Part shown: positions 42,383 to 56,159 of the stretch, piece after piece
How positions within the stretch are numbered: the stretch's first letter is position 1
Layout of the letters: each line of letters starts with the position of its first letter
NCBI RefSeq assembly: GCF_907164955.1
Contig: NZ_OU015521.1
Span: 806,001 to 870,000, forward strand
Source of the DNA: Coxiella endosymbiont of Dermacentor marginatus
Lineage (GTDB): Bacteria; Pseudomonadota; Gammaproteobacteria; Coxiellales; Coxiellaceae
Length of the DNA: 64,000 nucleotides
Reading direction: 5' to 3'
Notes under the pieces: generated by a model
Told to the model about the DNA's origin: nothing
What the model saw: the letters and a program-made list of their open reading frames with translations, nothing else
Database searches by the model: none
Translations under genes and position numbers: made by a program

Positions 42383-44848
42383 ATGAACACATCTTATAAT
42401 CCAATAGATATTGAGAAAGCTGTACAAACTTACTGGAACGAAAATGCATGCTTTGAAGTCAAAGAAGATTTAAGTAAGGAAAAATTTTATTGTTTGGTAA
42501 TGCTTCCCTACCCAAGCGGAGAACTCCATATGGGACATGTCCGTAACTATACCATTGGAGATTTAATTGCTCGTTATCAACTTCATAAAGGTCGAAACGT
42601 CTTACAACCCATGGGATGGGATGCTTTTGGTTTACCCGCAGAAAATGCGGCTATTCAGCGTAAATTACCTCCAGCGGAATGGACCCGTAAAAACATCAAA
42701 AAAATGCGAAAACAACTTAAACAATTGGGATTTGCTTACGATTGGTCACGAGAAATTTCTACTTGTGATCCTCCTTATTACCGTTGGGAACAATGGTTCT
42801 TTCTCCAGCTATACAAAAAAGGTCTTGCTTATAAAAAAAATTCTGTTGTTAACTGGGATCCTGTTGATCAGACGGTGCTAGCTAATGAGCAAGTGATTAA
42901 TGGACGGGGATGGCGTTCAGGTGTTGCTGTGGAACGGCGAGAAATTTCGCAATGGTTTTTAAAAATTACCGATTATAGCGAAGAACTTCTTAAAGGCCTC
43001 AATGAATTAAAAAGTTGGCCAGAACAAGTTATTACAATGCAACGAAATTGGATTGGCCAATCTCACGGAGCTACGGTAACTTTTGCTTTAGAAAAAAGTG
43101 CAAATAAATTACAGATTTTTACTACACGTCCTGATACTCTCATGGGAGTTTCCTACATTGCGATAGCTCCTGAGCATCCTCTTGCAAAAGTATGTGCTAA
43201 AAAAATAAAAAAAGTAGCTGCATTTTTAAAAAAATGCAGCCAGATACGCGTAGCGGAAGCTGATATTGCTACTCAAGAAAAAGAAGGTATCGTGACAAAC
43301 CTTTTCGCTATCCACCCGATCACACAAGAAAAATTACCTATCTGGATTACGAATTTTGTTTTAATGGAATACGCTTCCGGCGAAGTCATGGCAGTACCGG
43401 CTCATAACGCGCAGGATCATGCATTTGCTCTAAAATACAATTTACCCATTAGGCCAGTTATCAAACCTGCTGATAATAGTGGATGGAATTACGAAAAGGC
43501 TGCTTATATTAGTTCTGGAAAACTTTTTAACTCAGGACTATTTGATGGTATTGATTCGGAAAAAGCATTCGATGTCATTGTAGATTACTTAAAAACCCAC
43601 CAACACGGTAGTAATCGCCAGATAAATTATCGTTTACGCGATTGGGGTATTTCTCGTCAACGTTACTGGGGGACACCCATTCCTATTGTTTATTGTAAAA
43701 GCTGTGGTATTGTTCCAGTTCCTGAAAACCAACTGCCTGTGCTTTTACCAGAAAGTATTATTCCTACTGGTCATGGATCTCCGTTAAAAGAGAATACTGA
43801 ATTTTATAAGACAAAATGTCCGACCTGCGATAAGATCGCTATACGCGAAACAGATACAATGGATACTTTTGTTGAATCCTCATGGTATTACACTCGTTAT
43901 ACTTGCCATGATCAAGATAATGCCATGCTAGATGATCGCGCTAAATATTGGACTCCCGTTGATCAATATGTTGGAGGTATTGAGCATGCTGTCATGCATC
44001 TACTTTACACGCGCTTCTTTCATAAGGTGCTTCGAGATCTAGGTTTATTAAATTCTAACGAACCTTTTTTTCGGTTACTTACTCAGGGAGTAGTTTTAAA
44101 AGATGGTGTTAAAATGTCAAAATCTAAAGGAAACATAGTTACGCCGCAATCGTTAGTTAAAAAATACGGATCGGATACTGTTAGACTTTTTATAATTTTC
44201 GCAGCTCCACCAGAACAGGACTTAGAGTGGTCAGACAGCGGTGTTGAAGGAGCGTATCTTTTTTTAAAAAAATTGTGGAGTTTCTCTAATCGGGTCAAAG
44301 ATGCTCTGTTGGCTATTAATCAGCAAAAAGAGCGAAATTATTGTCAATGGGAAGCCTATGAGTATAGGCATACACGACAGATGATACACGAAAATTTACT
44401 TCAAGCCAATGACGATATGGAACGTTATCAATTTAACACAGTTGTTTCTGCAGCAATGAAAATCTTAAATCTGCTTGTAAAATTGACTACGAAGAATGAG
44501 GCAGAATCACATTTAATTCATGAAGGCTTAGGAATATTATTACGTCTTTTGTCACCCATTACTCCCCATATTGCCCACTTTCTTTGGAAATCGTTGGGAT
44601 TTGGTGAAAATATTTTATATTCTTCCTGGCCTAAAACAGACTCTAAAGCCTTAAAAAACTCTCAAATTGAAATGGTTGTGCAAATTAATGGGAAATTGCG
44701 GGCTCGAATTCAAATTTCTTCGGATGCTTCGGACAAACTAATTGAAAACACCGCATTCAATCAAGATAACGTCCAACGTTATGTTTCTGAAAAAAAAGTC
44801 AAAAAAGTCATTATTATACCAAAAAAATTAATTAATATCGTGGTATAA
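42383..44848 (+). CDS. leuS: Leucyl-tRNA synthetase
   Basis: LeuS is a class I synthetase charging tRNA-Leu. The HIGH-type motif reads PYPSGELHMGHVRNY (HMGH near residue 50). The editing domain lies at about 220-400 with the threonine-rich TTRPDTLMGV. The zinc-region cysteines are in CKSCGI and CPTC, and the KMSKS loop VKMSKSKGN sits near 577. The C-terminal end with IEMVVQINGKLRARI is present. At 821 residues it is about 40 shorter than the E. coli enzyme but without an obvious domain loss. It leads leuS-lptE-holA-nadD, which has short spacers and overlaps. Confidence 0.97.
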   Translation: MNTSYNPIDIEKAVQTYWNENACFEVKEDLSKEKFYCLVMLPYPSGELHMGHVRNYTIGDLIARYQLHKGRNVLQPMGWDAFGLPAENAAIQRKLPPAEWTRKNIKKMRKQLKQLGFAYDWSREISTCDPPYYRWEQWFFLQLYKKGLAYKKNSVVNWDPVDQTVLANEQVINGRGWRSGVAVERREISQWFLKITDYSEELLKGLNELKSWPEQVITMQRNWIGQSHGATVTFALEKSANKLQIFTTRPDTLMGVSYIAIAPEHPLAKVCAKKIKKVAAFLKKCSQIRVAEADIATQEKEGIVTNLFAIHPITQEKLPIWITNFVLMEYASGEVMAVPAHNAQDHAFALKYNLPIRPVIKPADNSGWNYEKAAYISSGKLFNSGLFDGIDSEKAFDVIVDYLKTHQHGSNRQINYRLRDWGISRQRYWGTPIPIVYCKSCGIVPVPENQLPVLLPESIIPTGHGSPLKENTEFYKTKCPTCDKIAIRETDTMDTFVESSWYYTRYTCHDQDNAMLDDRAKYWTPVDQYVGGIEHAVMHLLYTRFFHKVLRDLGLLNSNEPFFRLLTQGVVLKDGVKMSKSKGNIVTPQSLVKKYGSDTVRLFIIFAAPPEQDLEWSDSGVEGAYLFLKKLWSFSNRVKDALLAINQQKERNYCQWEAYEYRHTRQMIHENLLQANDDMERYQFNTVVSAAMKILNLLVKLTTKNEAESHLIHEGLGILLRLLSPITPHIAHFLWKSLGFGENILYSSWPKTDSKALKNSQIEMVVQINGKLRARIQISSDASDKLIENTAFNQDNVQRYVSEKKVKKVIIIPKKLINIVV

Positions 44849-44853
44849 AACAC

Positions 44854-45366
44854 ATGATAAGTAAAACCAGAACACTTCTTATACTTTTAATTGGTATCTT
44901 TATTTGCAGCATATTAGGATGCGGATTTAAACTACGATCGTCTAAGGATATCCCTTTTTACCTTCGTACTCTTTATATTGATTCTCCTAACCCATATGAT
45001 TCATTTACTGTTCAATTAAAGCGGACTTTCAAAGCATTAAACATCCATTTAACCAGAACAGGAGGGGAAAATGCTCCCATTGTTTTTCGGATTATTAATG
45101 TCAATTGGAATCCTCTTATCCCAGCTGTTTTGTATAGCAGCGCAACAACATCTTATACTTATTTATTGAGTGTTAACTTTGATTTAGAAACACGCAGCGG
45201 ACACATACTAATGGGTCCTAAAAATTTAACCTTACGACGCCGATTAATACAAAATACTAATCAAATATATACCCCTAATGCTACTCGACTAATGAAACAA
45301 GAGATGATCAAAACGATGGTATCTCTAATTTATAGAGAGTTAGTTGCATACGATATGAAAATATAA
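44854..45366 (+). CDS. lptE: LPS-assembly lipoprotein LptE
   Basis: LptE is the outer-membrane lipoprotein that plugs the LptD barrel and delivers LPS to the surface. The 170 residues begin with a basic signal segment and a lipobox SILGC at residues 19-23, and the mature protein starts CGFKLRSS, a family hallmark. The body (LYIDSPNPYD, LLSVNFDLETRSG, NLTLRRRL) is typical in length and order. It starts five bases after the leuS stop. The position between leuS and holA is the usual one and supports the call despite low sequence conservation. Confidence 0.9.
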   Translation: MISKTRTLLILLIGIFICSILGCGFKLRSSKDIPFYLRTLYIDSPNPYDSFTVQLKRTFKALNIHLTRTGGENAPIVFRIINVNWNPLIPAVLYSSATTSYTYLLSVNFDLETRSGHILMGPKNLTLRRRLIQNTNQIYTPNATRLMKQEMIKTMVSLIYRELVAYDMKI

Positions 45367-45408
45367 TGGAAAATACAAGTGATTTTTAATCAAGGCAATG
45401 ACCATTAG

Positions 45409-46422
45409 ATGAAGATATCATACAAACAACTTGACACTCATCTTAAAAAACCAATATTGCCTGTTTATCTTATATGTTCAGACATCCCACTTCTGGTTCA
45501 AGAAGTCAGGGATAGTATTCGGAAAGCTGCCCAACAGCAAGGCTTCGAGCAAGGAAAATTATTCTTTATTGAAATAGGATTTAATTGGCAAGCACTGGAC
45601 ACTGCTATTAATAATCTTGATCTCTTCAGTAAAAAAACGTTTATTGAAATTAGGAACTCTCAAGCAAAATTCGATGAAAGAGGAATACAAATATTATTAC
45701 GTTATTTTAAGAATCCCTCACCTAACAAACGATTGTTAATTATCACTAAAAAATTAACAGAAATTCAAAAGAAAACAAAGTGGTATAAAGCAGTTGCTGC
45801 ATTGGGCGCTGTTATCCCGCTTTGGCCTATATCCTATCAAGAATTACCAACATGGATTACACAACGTCTAAAAAAATTTAATATCATTGCTAATGTGGAA
45901 AGTATAAATCTCCTTGCTAAATTGACTGAGGGAAATTTATTAGCAACCCAGCAAGCAATAGAAAAATTATATTTGCTTTATCAAAATAAACTTATTTGCC
46001 CAGAAGCTGTCAGAGTTGTGATTAATGATAATGCATGCTTTACAGTTTTTGATTTAACAGAAGCGGCACTGTTAGGTGAAACATCACGAGTGACTCGAAT
46101 TTTATTAGCTCTGAAATTAGTCAACAAGGAATCCACTCCTTTAATACTGTGGGCATTGACTCAGGAATTACGTAATATTTATATATTTTTCCAAGAACTT
46201 AAAAACGGAAAATCTCTCACACAATTATTAGCATCGCAACGGCAGCAGACCCGAACACAAGCTCTAAAAGTAGCACTCTCACGTCTTAATCCACAAATTA
46301 TTATCAAACTATTGCAACATTCAAAAAAAGTTGATTGGATTATAAAGGGAGTGATTCCAGGAAATGCTTGGCAGGAATTAGAAACATTAAGCTTATCTCT
46401 TTCAGGCAAAGAATTACGATGA
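45409..46422 (+). CDS. holA: DNA polymerase III subunit delta
   Basis: HolA is the clamp-loader subunit that opens the beta clamp. The 337 residues show the family layout: an N-terminal domain starting KISYKQLDTHLKKPILPVYLICSD, the clamp-interaction and AAA-like part without a working Walker motif, and a C-terminal collar domain with LWALTQELRNIYIFFQE. The stop codon overlaps the nadD start by four bases (ATGA), implying translational coupling. Confidence 0.93.
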   Translation: MKISYKQLDTHLKKPILPVYLICSDIPLLVQEVRDSIRKAAQQQGFEQGKLFFIEIGFNWQALDTAINNLDLFSKKTFIEIRNSQAKFDERGIQILLRYFKNPSPNKRLLIITKKLTEIQKKTKWYKAVAALGAVIPLWPISYQELPTWITQRLKKFNIIANVESINLLAKLTEGNLLATQQAIEKLYLLYQNKLICPEAVRVVINDNACFTVFDLTEAALLGETSRVTRILLALKLVNKESTPLILWALTQELRNIYIFFQELKNGKSLTQLLASQRQQTRTQALKVALSRLNPQIIIKLLQHSKKVDWIIKGVIPGNAWQELETLSLSLSGKELR

Positions 46423-47063
46423 GTTTCCCATTGTTAGGATTATTTGGAGGAAGATTCGACCCAATTCATAATGGGCACTTAGCTATTCTTAGTCAATTAG
46501 TAGAAACACTCCCTTTCAAAATTATTCAATTAATCCCTTGTAGTAATCAACCACCCCACCGCCCAAAGCCTGTAGCGAGTGCACTAGCCCGCTTAGAAAT
46601 GATAAAAATTGCCATCTCTAATCGTCCAATTTTTTCTGTTAACGATATCGAAATCGTAAGAGAAAATATCTCTTATACTATTTATACACTCCAATCTTTA
46701 CGAAATTCATTTCCTAATTATTCACTTTGTTTTATTCTTTCTACCGATACTTTTTCTGATTTTAATCTCTGGCACCATTACGCACAATTTTTAACTTATT
46801 GTCATTTAATCATTATTAATCGGTTAAATTACTATTTACCCCTAGCGAAATGGTTAAAGACCTTGCTTCAACATCAAACTAAAGACCCTAATGATCTTGA
46901 GCAAGATCTCTCAGGAAAAATATTTTTTCAACAACTTTCTTCCTGTCCAATTAGCGCTACTGAGATTAGAAACTATTTAGTTGGAGGTAATTATTCAGCT
47001 GTAAAATCCATGTTACCTAAACCTGTACTTGAATACATAAAAAAGCACAATCTTTATAGATAA
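46419..47063 (+). CDS. nadD: Nicotinate-mononucleotide adenylyltransferase
   Basis: NadD adenylates nicotinate mononucleotide in NAD synthesis. The nucleotide-binding signature LFGGRFDPIHNGHLAIL lies at the N-terminus and ISATEIRNYL near the C-terminus, with LSTDTFSDFNLWHHY in between. The open frame extends back to 46335 inside holA, but the ATG at 46419 overlapping the holA stop gives the standard N-terminus MSFPLLGLFGG and 214 residues. Together with nadA it shows that NAD synthesis is retained. Confidence 0.95.
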   Translation: MSFPLLGLFGGRFDPIHNGHLAILSQLVETLPFKIIQLIPCSNQPPHRPKPVASALARLEMIKIAISNRPIFSVNDIEIVRENISYTIYTLQSLRNSFPNYSLCFILSTDTFSDFNLWHHYAQFLTYCHLIIINRLNYYLPLAKWLKTLLQHQTKDPNDLEQDLSGKIFFQQLSSCPISATEIRNYLVGGNYSAVKSMLPKPVLEYIKKHNLYR

Positions 47064-47629
47064 TATGTGGGATTTAAAAAATAACACTATTATCTAATAT
47101 CAATAAATTATATTTAATGGTACACCATATAGTTAAAGATATGCTAAAGTTTTATTTAGGAAAAGAAAAATTCTTTAAATCAATAAATTCTCTAAATTCT
47201 CTATGCTACCGGCCAACATTCATCTCTATGGGTTATAATTTATATATAATACAAAGTCTTCTATTATAATCCCTATATGAAGAATGCTTTTGTTGCATTT
47301 ACTCCCCACATTGTAGAAAAGTACATACCTGTATATTGTAGTATTTACCATCATCCCACTTCTTGCTAAAACTCCTACATTATCGACTGCTTTTAGGTAC
47401 ATCAAAAGTATAGGAATAATAGATATTCTAGATTATTTTGGCAAGCAAGACATGCCGTTAGCGACTTTAGCCGCGCCTGATTAAAAAGTATTATTGTGCC
47501 TTGAATCTAAAAGCGTATAAAAAACTCCTAATATATTTCCAATCTGAACTTTTTCAATGCCACTTCGACACTTTTCTCAACTCAACTTGTTTAGAATATT
47601 GAATCCAGCTATGATTAAGAATCTTTATC
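47064..47629. other. Spacer between nadD and rsfS
   Basis: nadD and rsfS are usually close neighbours, yet 566 bp separate them here. I see no gene. The sequence is AT-rich with a short GC-richer patch near 47450-47485 that I cannot assign. Confidence 0.4.
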
Positions 47630-48001
47630 ATGCAGGGTAATTCATATTCAATGAAAAGTGATGAACTTGTCAAGATAGTTGTTGATACCTTAAATAAACA
47701 CAAAGGGCTGCAAATCAGCGATCTTGATGTTACAGCCCTAACCGATCTAGTTGATCATGTTATTATTTGTAGTGCTATATCAAAACGCCATGCCAGTGCA
47801 TTAGCTGATAAGGCTATTCGACGAGCGAAAGAAAGTGGAGTACGGCCTCTAGGAGTGGAGGGCGATACTGAGGCAGAATGGATTCTTATCGATCTATATG
47901 ATGTAATTGTCCACATCATGCTTCCTGAAGTTCGCAATTTTTATAGCCTTGAAAAGTTGTGGGATGTGGCCAAAAGCGCCTGTCGACATAACAAAGATTA
48001 A
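47630..48001 (+). CDS. rsfS: Ribosome silencing factor RsfS
   Basis: RsfS binds ribosomal protein L14 and blocks subunit joining in starved cells. The 123 residues carry LDVTALTDLVDHVIICSA, SKRHASALADKAIRRAKE, PLGVEGDTEAEWILIDLYDVIVHIM and FYSLEKLWD, all typical. The first ATG is used here. An internal ATG at 47651 (MKSDELVKIV) would give the more usual N-terminus, and neither has a convincing Shine-Dalgarno. The rlmH gene that normally follows is missing. Confidence 0.95.
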   Translation: MQGNSYSMKSDELVKIVVDTLNKHKGLQISDLDVTALTDLVDHVIICSAISKRHASALADKAIRRAKESGVRPLGVEGDTEAEWILIDLYDVIVHIMLPEVRNFYSLEKLWDVAKSACRHNKD

Positions 48002-48288
48002 TCTTATCGTCATTGGGCTAATAAAGATACTTATCCTTCCACCCCACATTTTATGTTAAACCTTATTGAAATTCCTGTATTAAGATAAGATGGGCTAATA
48101 AAATTCTGATCTAAAAAGCCAGTGCTTTGAGACAGTTAAACTTCTTCTTGAATTGAATTTATTTTTTTCTTAAAGATAGTTATATTATCGTCCTTAATAG
48201 AAGAATTTATTAGCGGAAGTCGAAGAATGTGAACCCATGTATTTTGAAAAGCCAATTGAATTTGGTCCATAATGACAACATCAATTCC

Positions 48289-49851
48289 ATGAGAAAATTA
48301 CGACTGGCCATTAAAAATATTCAATTTGAAACAGAATTATTCAAAATTCGTAATTTGTATCGTGTTCCTCTTTATTCCTTTGTTTATCTTTGCGCTTATA
48401 GGAAAGTTAATTTATTTGCAAATTAAAAATCGTCGCTTTTATTCTGCGTTATCTCAACAAAATTTATTAAATGTTATTCCCATACAACCTAATCGAGGTT
48501 TAATCTTTGATCGAAATGGAGTGCTTTTGGCAAAAGACATCCCAACTTATACATTAGCCATTATCTATGATAATGGCTAAAGACTTAAGTGAAACAATAA
48601 AACAATAACATCATATTTTGTATCAATACCGTCCTTATCAACTGGTCTCCATAAAATATAAATTAACTAACGAAGAAGTTGCTCGATTTTATGTCAATAG
48701 TTATCATCTTCCTAATGTGCTCTTGAAATACAAACGATGCATTATTATCCAATCGCTGATATTACTAGCAGTTTTTTGGGTTACGTGGGACGAATCAGTC
48801 ACCGTGAATTACAGAAAGTGGATTCGGGTAATTATACTGCTAGTGATGTGATCGGGAAAACTGGTATTGAAAAATACTATATGGGAAAATGGGCGCTGAA
48901 GAAGCTGAAATTAATGATAATAGGCAGAGGCGTGCGTATTCTAAAGGAAATTCCTCCTATACCCAGCAATAATATTTATTTAACTATTAACAGTAAACTG
49001 CAATCTGAAGCAAAAAGGATTTTGGGTGATGAAAGCGGGTGCTATCGTTATTATACAATCTAATACAGGGCAGATTTAGCCCTCGTCACGAATCCAAGTT
49101 TTAATTCCAATCCTTTTTTGTATCGGGACTAAACCAGAAAGAATATCAAAAACTGCTAAATTTACTACCCAATTATCCACTTTACAATCGAGCAACCCGC
49201 GGACAATTTGCCTCTGGCTCTATCATGAAATCTTTTTTAGTGTTAATTGGTTTAGATGAAGGATCATAACCTTACAATATCAAATTTATTGATCCCGGTT
49301 GGTTTCAATTACCAAACACGCATCATATTTATCACGATTGGCGCGTAGGTGGGCACGGATGGGTTAATATAAAAAGGTCATTGCGCGGTTCCTGTGTGTT
49401 TACTTTATAATCTAGCAGTAACTTTAGGTATTAATCGTATAGACGCTATATTGCATCGACTTGGTTTTGGTTACTTAACACAGGTATCGATTTACCCGAA
49501 GAGGCTACTGGACTTGTACTCTCTCCCCAAGTTGGAAAATGAGAACAAAAAGACATCCAATGGTATACAGGAGATACTATAGAAACTGCTATCGGACTTT
49601 GCAATTAGCTCAATCCGTTGGTATTCTGGACTATTAAAAACTATCTTGGTAATGAAGACAAAATTCGAACCATGCCTAAACGATTATGTAATAACCATCT
49701 TTTTATCGATTTTACTCCTATAAAACACTCGAAAATTGCTATCGCGGTAGTTGTCGAGCATAGTGCCTCAGCTGATAAAATGACAAGTAAAATTATGGAT
49801 TATTATTTCAAATATTCGATAACGAATGATAAAAAACTCTTTTCTATTTAG
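48289..49851 (+). pseudogene. mrdA: Penicillin-binding protein 2, decayed
   Basis: PBP2 is the transpeptidase of rod elongation. Pieces in successive frames follow the E. coli protein: an N-terminal membrane anchor (VFLFIPLFIFALIGKLIYLQIKN), PNRGLIFDRNGVLLAKDIPTY, NEEVARFYVNSYHLP, YYPIADITSSFLGYVGRI, IGKTGIEKYYMG, the active-site serine region ASGSIMKSF (SxxK still readable), IDPGWFQLP, and FTPIKHSKIAIAVVVEHS. Several frameshifts and stops break it, and about 100 codons, including the KTG-type motif, are gone. No functional product is possible. Confidence 0.9.
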
Positions 49852-49867
49852 TAAATCAAACTATAAA

Positions 49868-50965
49868 ATGTGGTTTAAACGACGAATTACTCATCTGTGT
49901 TGGCAGCCATTACATATTGACCCTTAGGCTGTGGGTTTGGGTTTTTATTCTTGCTGTGTTTGGTTTTTTTATTTTGTTCAGTGCTAGCAACCAAAATTTA
50001 AGCGTTATGATTAAACAATTATTATGGCTATTGATCGGTTTTATGGTAATGTTCATTTTTGCTCATATTCCTCAAAAATCTTATTACCAATGGACACCTT
50101 AGATATTCAGTTTTGGATTATTTTTATTAATTACCGTATTAATTTTTGGAAATATTGGTAAAGGGGTACGACGTTGGTTTGATTTTAGATTTTTTCATTT
50201 ACAGCCTTCTGAAATTATGAAACTTGCCACACTCATGATGCTTGCTTATTATTTTAGTAATAAAGAATTACCTCCCCAAATAAAATCATTATTTTTTTCT
50301 CTGATTCTTTTAATATTCCCTGCCATTTTAACTGCGAAACAACCCGATTTAGGAACTGCTATAATCATAGGAATTTCAGGCTTATACGTTTTATTATTAT
50401 CAGGAATAAGTTGGAAATTAGTTTTAGCTTCTTTTCCTTAAGTGCATTGAGTACTCCTATTCTCTGGCATTGTATGCATGCTTACCAAAAAGAGCGGATA
50501 TTAACCTTTTCAATTCAGAAAAAGATCCTCTTGGGTTGGTTATCATATTATTCAGTCAAAAATTACTCTTGGTTCCGGAGGTTTATTTGGAAAAGGATGG
50601 TTACATGGAACTCAATCACATCTTCAATTTTTGCCAGTCCATGTAACCGATTTTATTTTTGCAGTGAGTGGTGAAGAGTTCGGCTTTATTGGTTGCCTTA
50701 TTTTACTCATCATTTTTTAGTTATTTTGTCCGATGTTTATATATAAGTAATAAAGCTCAGAATACCTATAGTCGCTTATTAGCGGAAGTTTAAGTTTAAC
50801 ATTTATTTTATCAGCATTAGTTAATATAGGAATGGCGTGGGTATTGTACCTGTTGTTGGTGTGCCTTTACCACTTATTAGTTACGGAGGTAGCTCTATTA
50901 TTACGATCATGGCTGGACTTGGTATTATTATGTCAAATGTACACGCACAGAAAATTATGGTCTAG
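49868..50965 (+). pseudogene. rodA: RodA (MrdB) peptidoglycan polymerase, decayed
   Basis: RodA is the SEDS-family glycosyltransferase partner of PBP2. The span from ATG 49868 to TAG 50965 is 1098 bp, the normal gene length, so decay is by point mutation and small shifts rather than deletion. Readable parts include [84 protein letters not shown]-like and [15 protein letters not shown]. At least three in-frame stops and several shifts interrupt it. It is less eroded than mrdA, which suggests similar or slightly later loss. Confidence 0.9.
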
Positions 50966-51437
50966 TTAATCTAAGAAAATCTACATTTTATCAAGAGATT
51001 TCAGGCAAGTATATATGTGTATACCTTAATATTAATTGACAGCACGACAATCATTTCTAGATTCACTACTAAGACCTCATAACTGTCATAAAAAACTCAT
51101 ATGTTCATTAATTGTATGGTAAAACATCACCAATTTAAACATAAAAAATTTGTTAATATCTTTTCTTACACTAAATATAACCAAGAAGTTATTTATTAAG
51201 ATTACTCATCCATACGAAGTGAAAATTTGGAGCGTTTATTGTAATTATTTTCTAACAAAAAGTGGCAAGATGGTGTCGATTATTAAAAAGCCTATTAAAA
51301 AGCTTTAGAATATGCTTATCGTATATATTGTTAATGTCGCTAATTTTGCATATCAATGAAGACAGAAGGGGTCAGCCCGTTTATGCACTTTTACTCATCA
51401 AAAGCTATTATCCCTCTCGCTAATCCGCAAGAAAATA
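50966..51437. other. Spacer after the rodA relic
   Basis: Probably the eroded first part of mltB. No motif is legible enough to assign. Confidence 0.3.
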
Positions 51438-51750
51438 AAGAAAATGAAAACTATTAAGTATTTAAAGAATAATGGAATTGTTTCTGCAATCCCTGTTTCC
51501 TGCTCTCAAAAAGAATTACTTTTACAGCTTTAAAAGAGGATAATAATTCTAAATATTATTGACTCGTTTTTCCAAATTTATAATCCATACGTAACTAATG
51601 AGTCAAGAAATTTACGAACGATATAATCAACAAGCTTATTGAGTACTTTATAAAAATATCAATGGGGAAGGCACCTTACAAAGAAATGGGAGAAGAATTT
51701 GAAAATTATGAAAGAAGTTTTTTCAGAAAGATTCTAATTATAAAAAGCAG
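51438..51750 (+). pseudogene. Possible MltB lytic transglycosylase remnant
   Basis: After rodA the usual next gene is mltB. Readings such as IKYLKNNGIVSAIPVS and, across a stop, ALKEDNNSKYYxLVFPNLxSI resemble the MltB segments with the VANYFxxHGWxxGxPVAVP and EYWxGFxNFYxITRYN patterns. The order is right but the match is short. The rest of the gene is unrecognisable. Confidence 0.4.
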
Positions 51751-51830
51751 ATCCTATCCTATGTAATTTTTAATGACTATCTATAATAATTCTTGAATAA
51801 TGATTAATCACTTAGGGAGGATTATCTTGG

Positions 51831-52871
51831 TTACCTTTTACATTTATACCCAATAGCTGCTAAGCGTTTCGTAAGCGAAGGGTGAGTGGAAAAAAGATCG
51901 CTTAATAAATTTCCGAGTTCGATACCCGATTTGACTGGATCATAAATATAAGCCGCTTGGCGAACACTCTCGTGAGAAGTGCTCATATATTGGGCTTTAT
52001 ATTCTTCCCTATTTTGCACATGATCATCTTGAATTTTTAATAACGCTCGTACCAAAGGTTCATTATTACACATTAATTCTACAGAACCTGCATCAGCCAT
52101 ATATTCTCGAGTTCGACTTAAATAAAGCATTAAAAGTACTGTAACTAAAGGTAATAAATAGCGCAATATTAATATAAAAATAAATAACTGATTTCGAGCT
52201 CCACGTTCTCGGGAATGCCCGCCAAAAATAGAGCTAAAAAAGAGAATATCAAAAAAAATCAAAAGAATATTGGCGAGTACAGAAGTTATCAAAGTCAGGC
52301 GTATATCTATATGGCGAATATGACTGATTTCATGCGCCATAACAGCTTTTAATTCACTGTAATTCAATTTCATTAAAATACCATTAGTAACAGCAACCAT
52401 TGCTGATTTTTCACTAAAACCACTAGTAAATGCATTCATATAATCAGCATCTATTATATAAACTTTGGGCATGAACTTAAGCGCCGCAGCAACCTTTAAT
52501 TCTTCTACAATATTATAAAGCATTTTTTCTCGAAAAGTTTTAGCGGTTCTGGAAGTAATTTCCCAATAATCGGTACCAAGAAGCATCAATCTATGATGAA
52601 AAACGAATGTCACGTACAAAGAAAATATCACGATTAATCCTGTAATAAATGTAGCAGTTGGGAATATCTTTAATGTAACTAACGCCATAAAGAGTTGGAA
52701 AACTGTAGTTCTAGGATAACGACCTGTGTAAATGTAAAAGTCAATAAGAAGACCTATCACTAAATAAATCAATACAAAAGTGATAATAACTAAAGCAGTT
52801 TTCCGACGATTGTGTCGTAAGGACTCTTGACAATCGATGATAGTTGATTCAAAACTGTTAATAAAACCCAT
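51831..52871 (-). CDS. htpX: HtpX-like M48 membrane metalloprotease
   Basis: This is an inner-membrane zinc protease for quality control of membrane proteins. The 346 residues have two N-terminal membrane segments, a conserved GTDYWEITSRTA stretch, the zinc motif AHEISH near residue 178, a further pair of membrane segments, and SRTREYMADAGSVEL carrying the third zinc ligand. A C-terminal STHPSLTKRLAAI is typical. It is longer than E. coli HtpX (about 290) because of an extended N-terminus. In relatives this type follows lemA, of which only a doubtful trace remains upstream. Confidence 0.88.
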   Translation of the reverse strand: MGFINSFESTIIDCQESLRHNRRKTALVIITFVLIYLVIGLLIDFYIYTGRYPRTTVFQLFMALVTLKIFPTATFITGLIVIFSLYVTFVFHHRLMLLGTDYWEITSRTAKTFREKMLYNIVEELKVAAALKFMPKVYIIDADYMNAFTSGFSEKSAMVAVTNGILMKLNYSELKAVMAHEISHIRHIDIRLTLITSVLANILLIFFDILFFSSIFGGHSRERGARNQLFIFILILRYLLPLVTVLLMLYLSRTREYMADAGSVELMCNNEPLVRALLKIQDDHVQNREEYKAQYMSTSHESVRQAAYIYDPVKSGIELGNLLSDLFSTHPSLTKRLAAIGYKCKR

Positions 52872-53285
52872 ACAGAGACTTTAAATAATTGCACTTTATA
52901 ATGCTCGTGATAACTTCCCTGTCTTTGAGCTTTTCAGGTAACAATTTAGTTATCTGATAAGAAAAACTAAAAACCCAATTTATTAAAAATGCCGTAAAAG
53001 AATACGGAAACATGATACTCCTGTAAAAATTTTTTATAGGAATGCTATTCATAAAAGCATTTTTTATCTATATGAAATCAAAAAGGTATTTGATTCTTTT
53101 ATTTTGGCTCTCTAACTAATTCTGATTTTATATATTAAAACTATTTACATAATTTAACAATAAAAAACAAAATTAGGATTTTATTATTTATAACAATATT
53201 TAGTTTAAAAAGTCATCGAAAATATGACTTTCTCTATTTTTCCTTTCTCCCTTCTAAAGTAGGGGACGATAATAATTTTTGGTAA
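52872..53285. other. Spacer between htpX and ligA with a doubtful lemA trace
   Basis: On the minus strand at about 52900-53050 the reading NFYRSIMFPYSFTAFLIN loosely resembles the end of LemA proteins (YNxxIxxFPxxxxAxxxGF). LemA often precedes this type of HtpX. The similarity is weak and could be chance. Nothing else was seen. Confidence 0.3.

Positions 53286-56159
<2,874 letters not shown>

Noticed and set aside
52858-53052. 64-codon frame upstream of htpX as a real gene
   Set aside because: No ribosome-binding site and it overlaps the htpX start; at most a trace of lemA.
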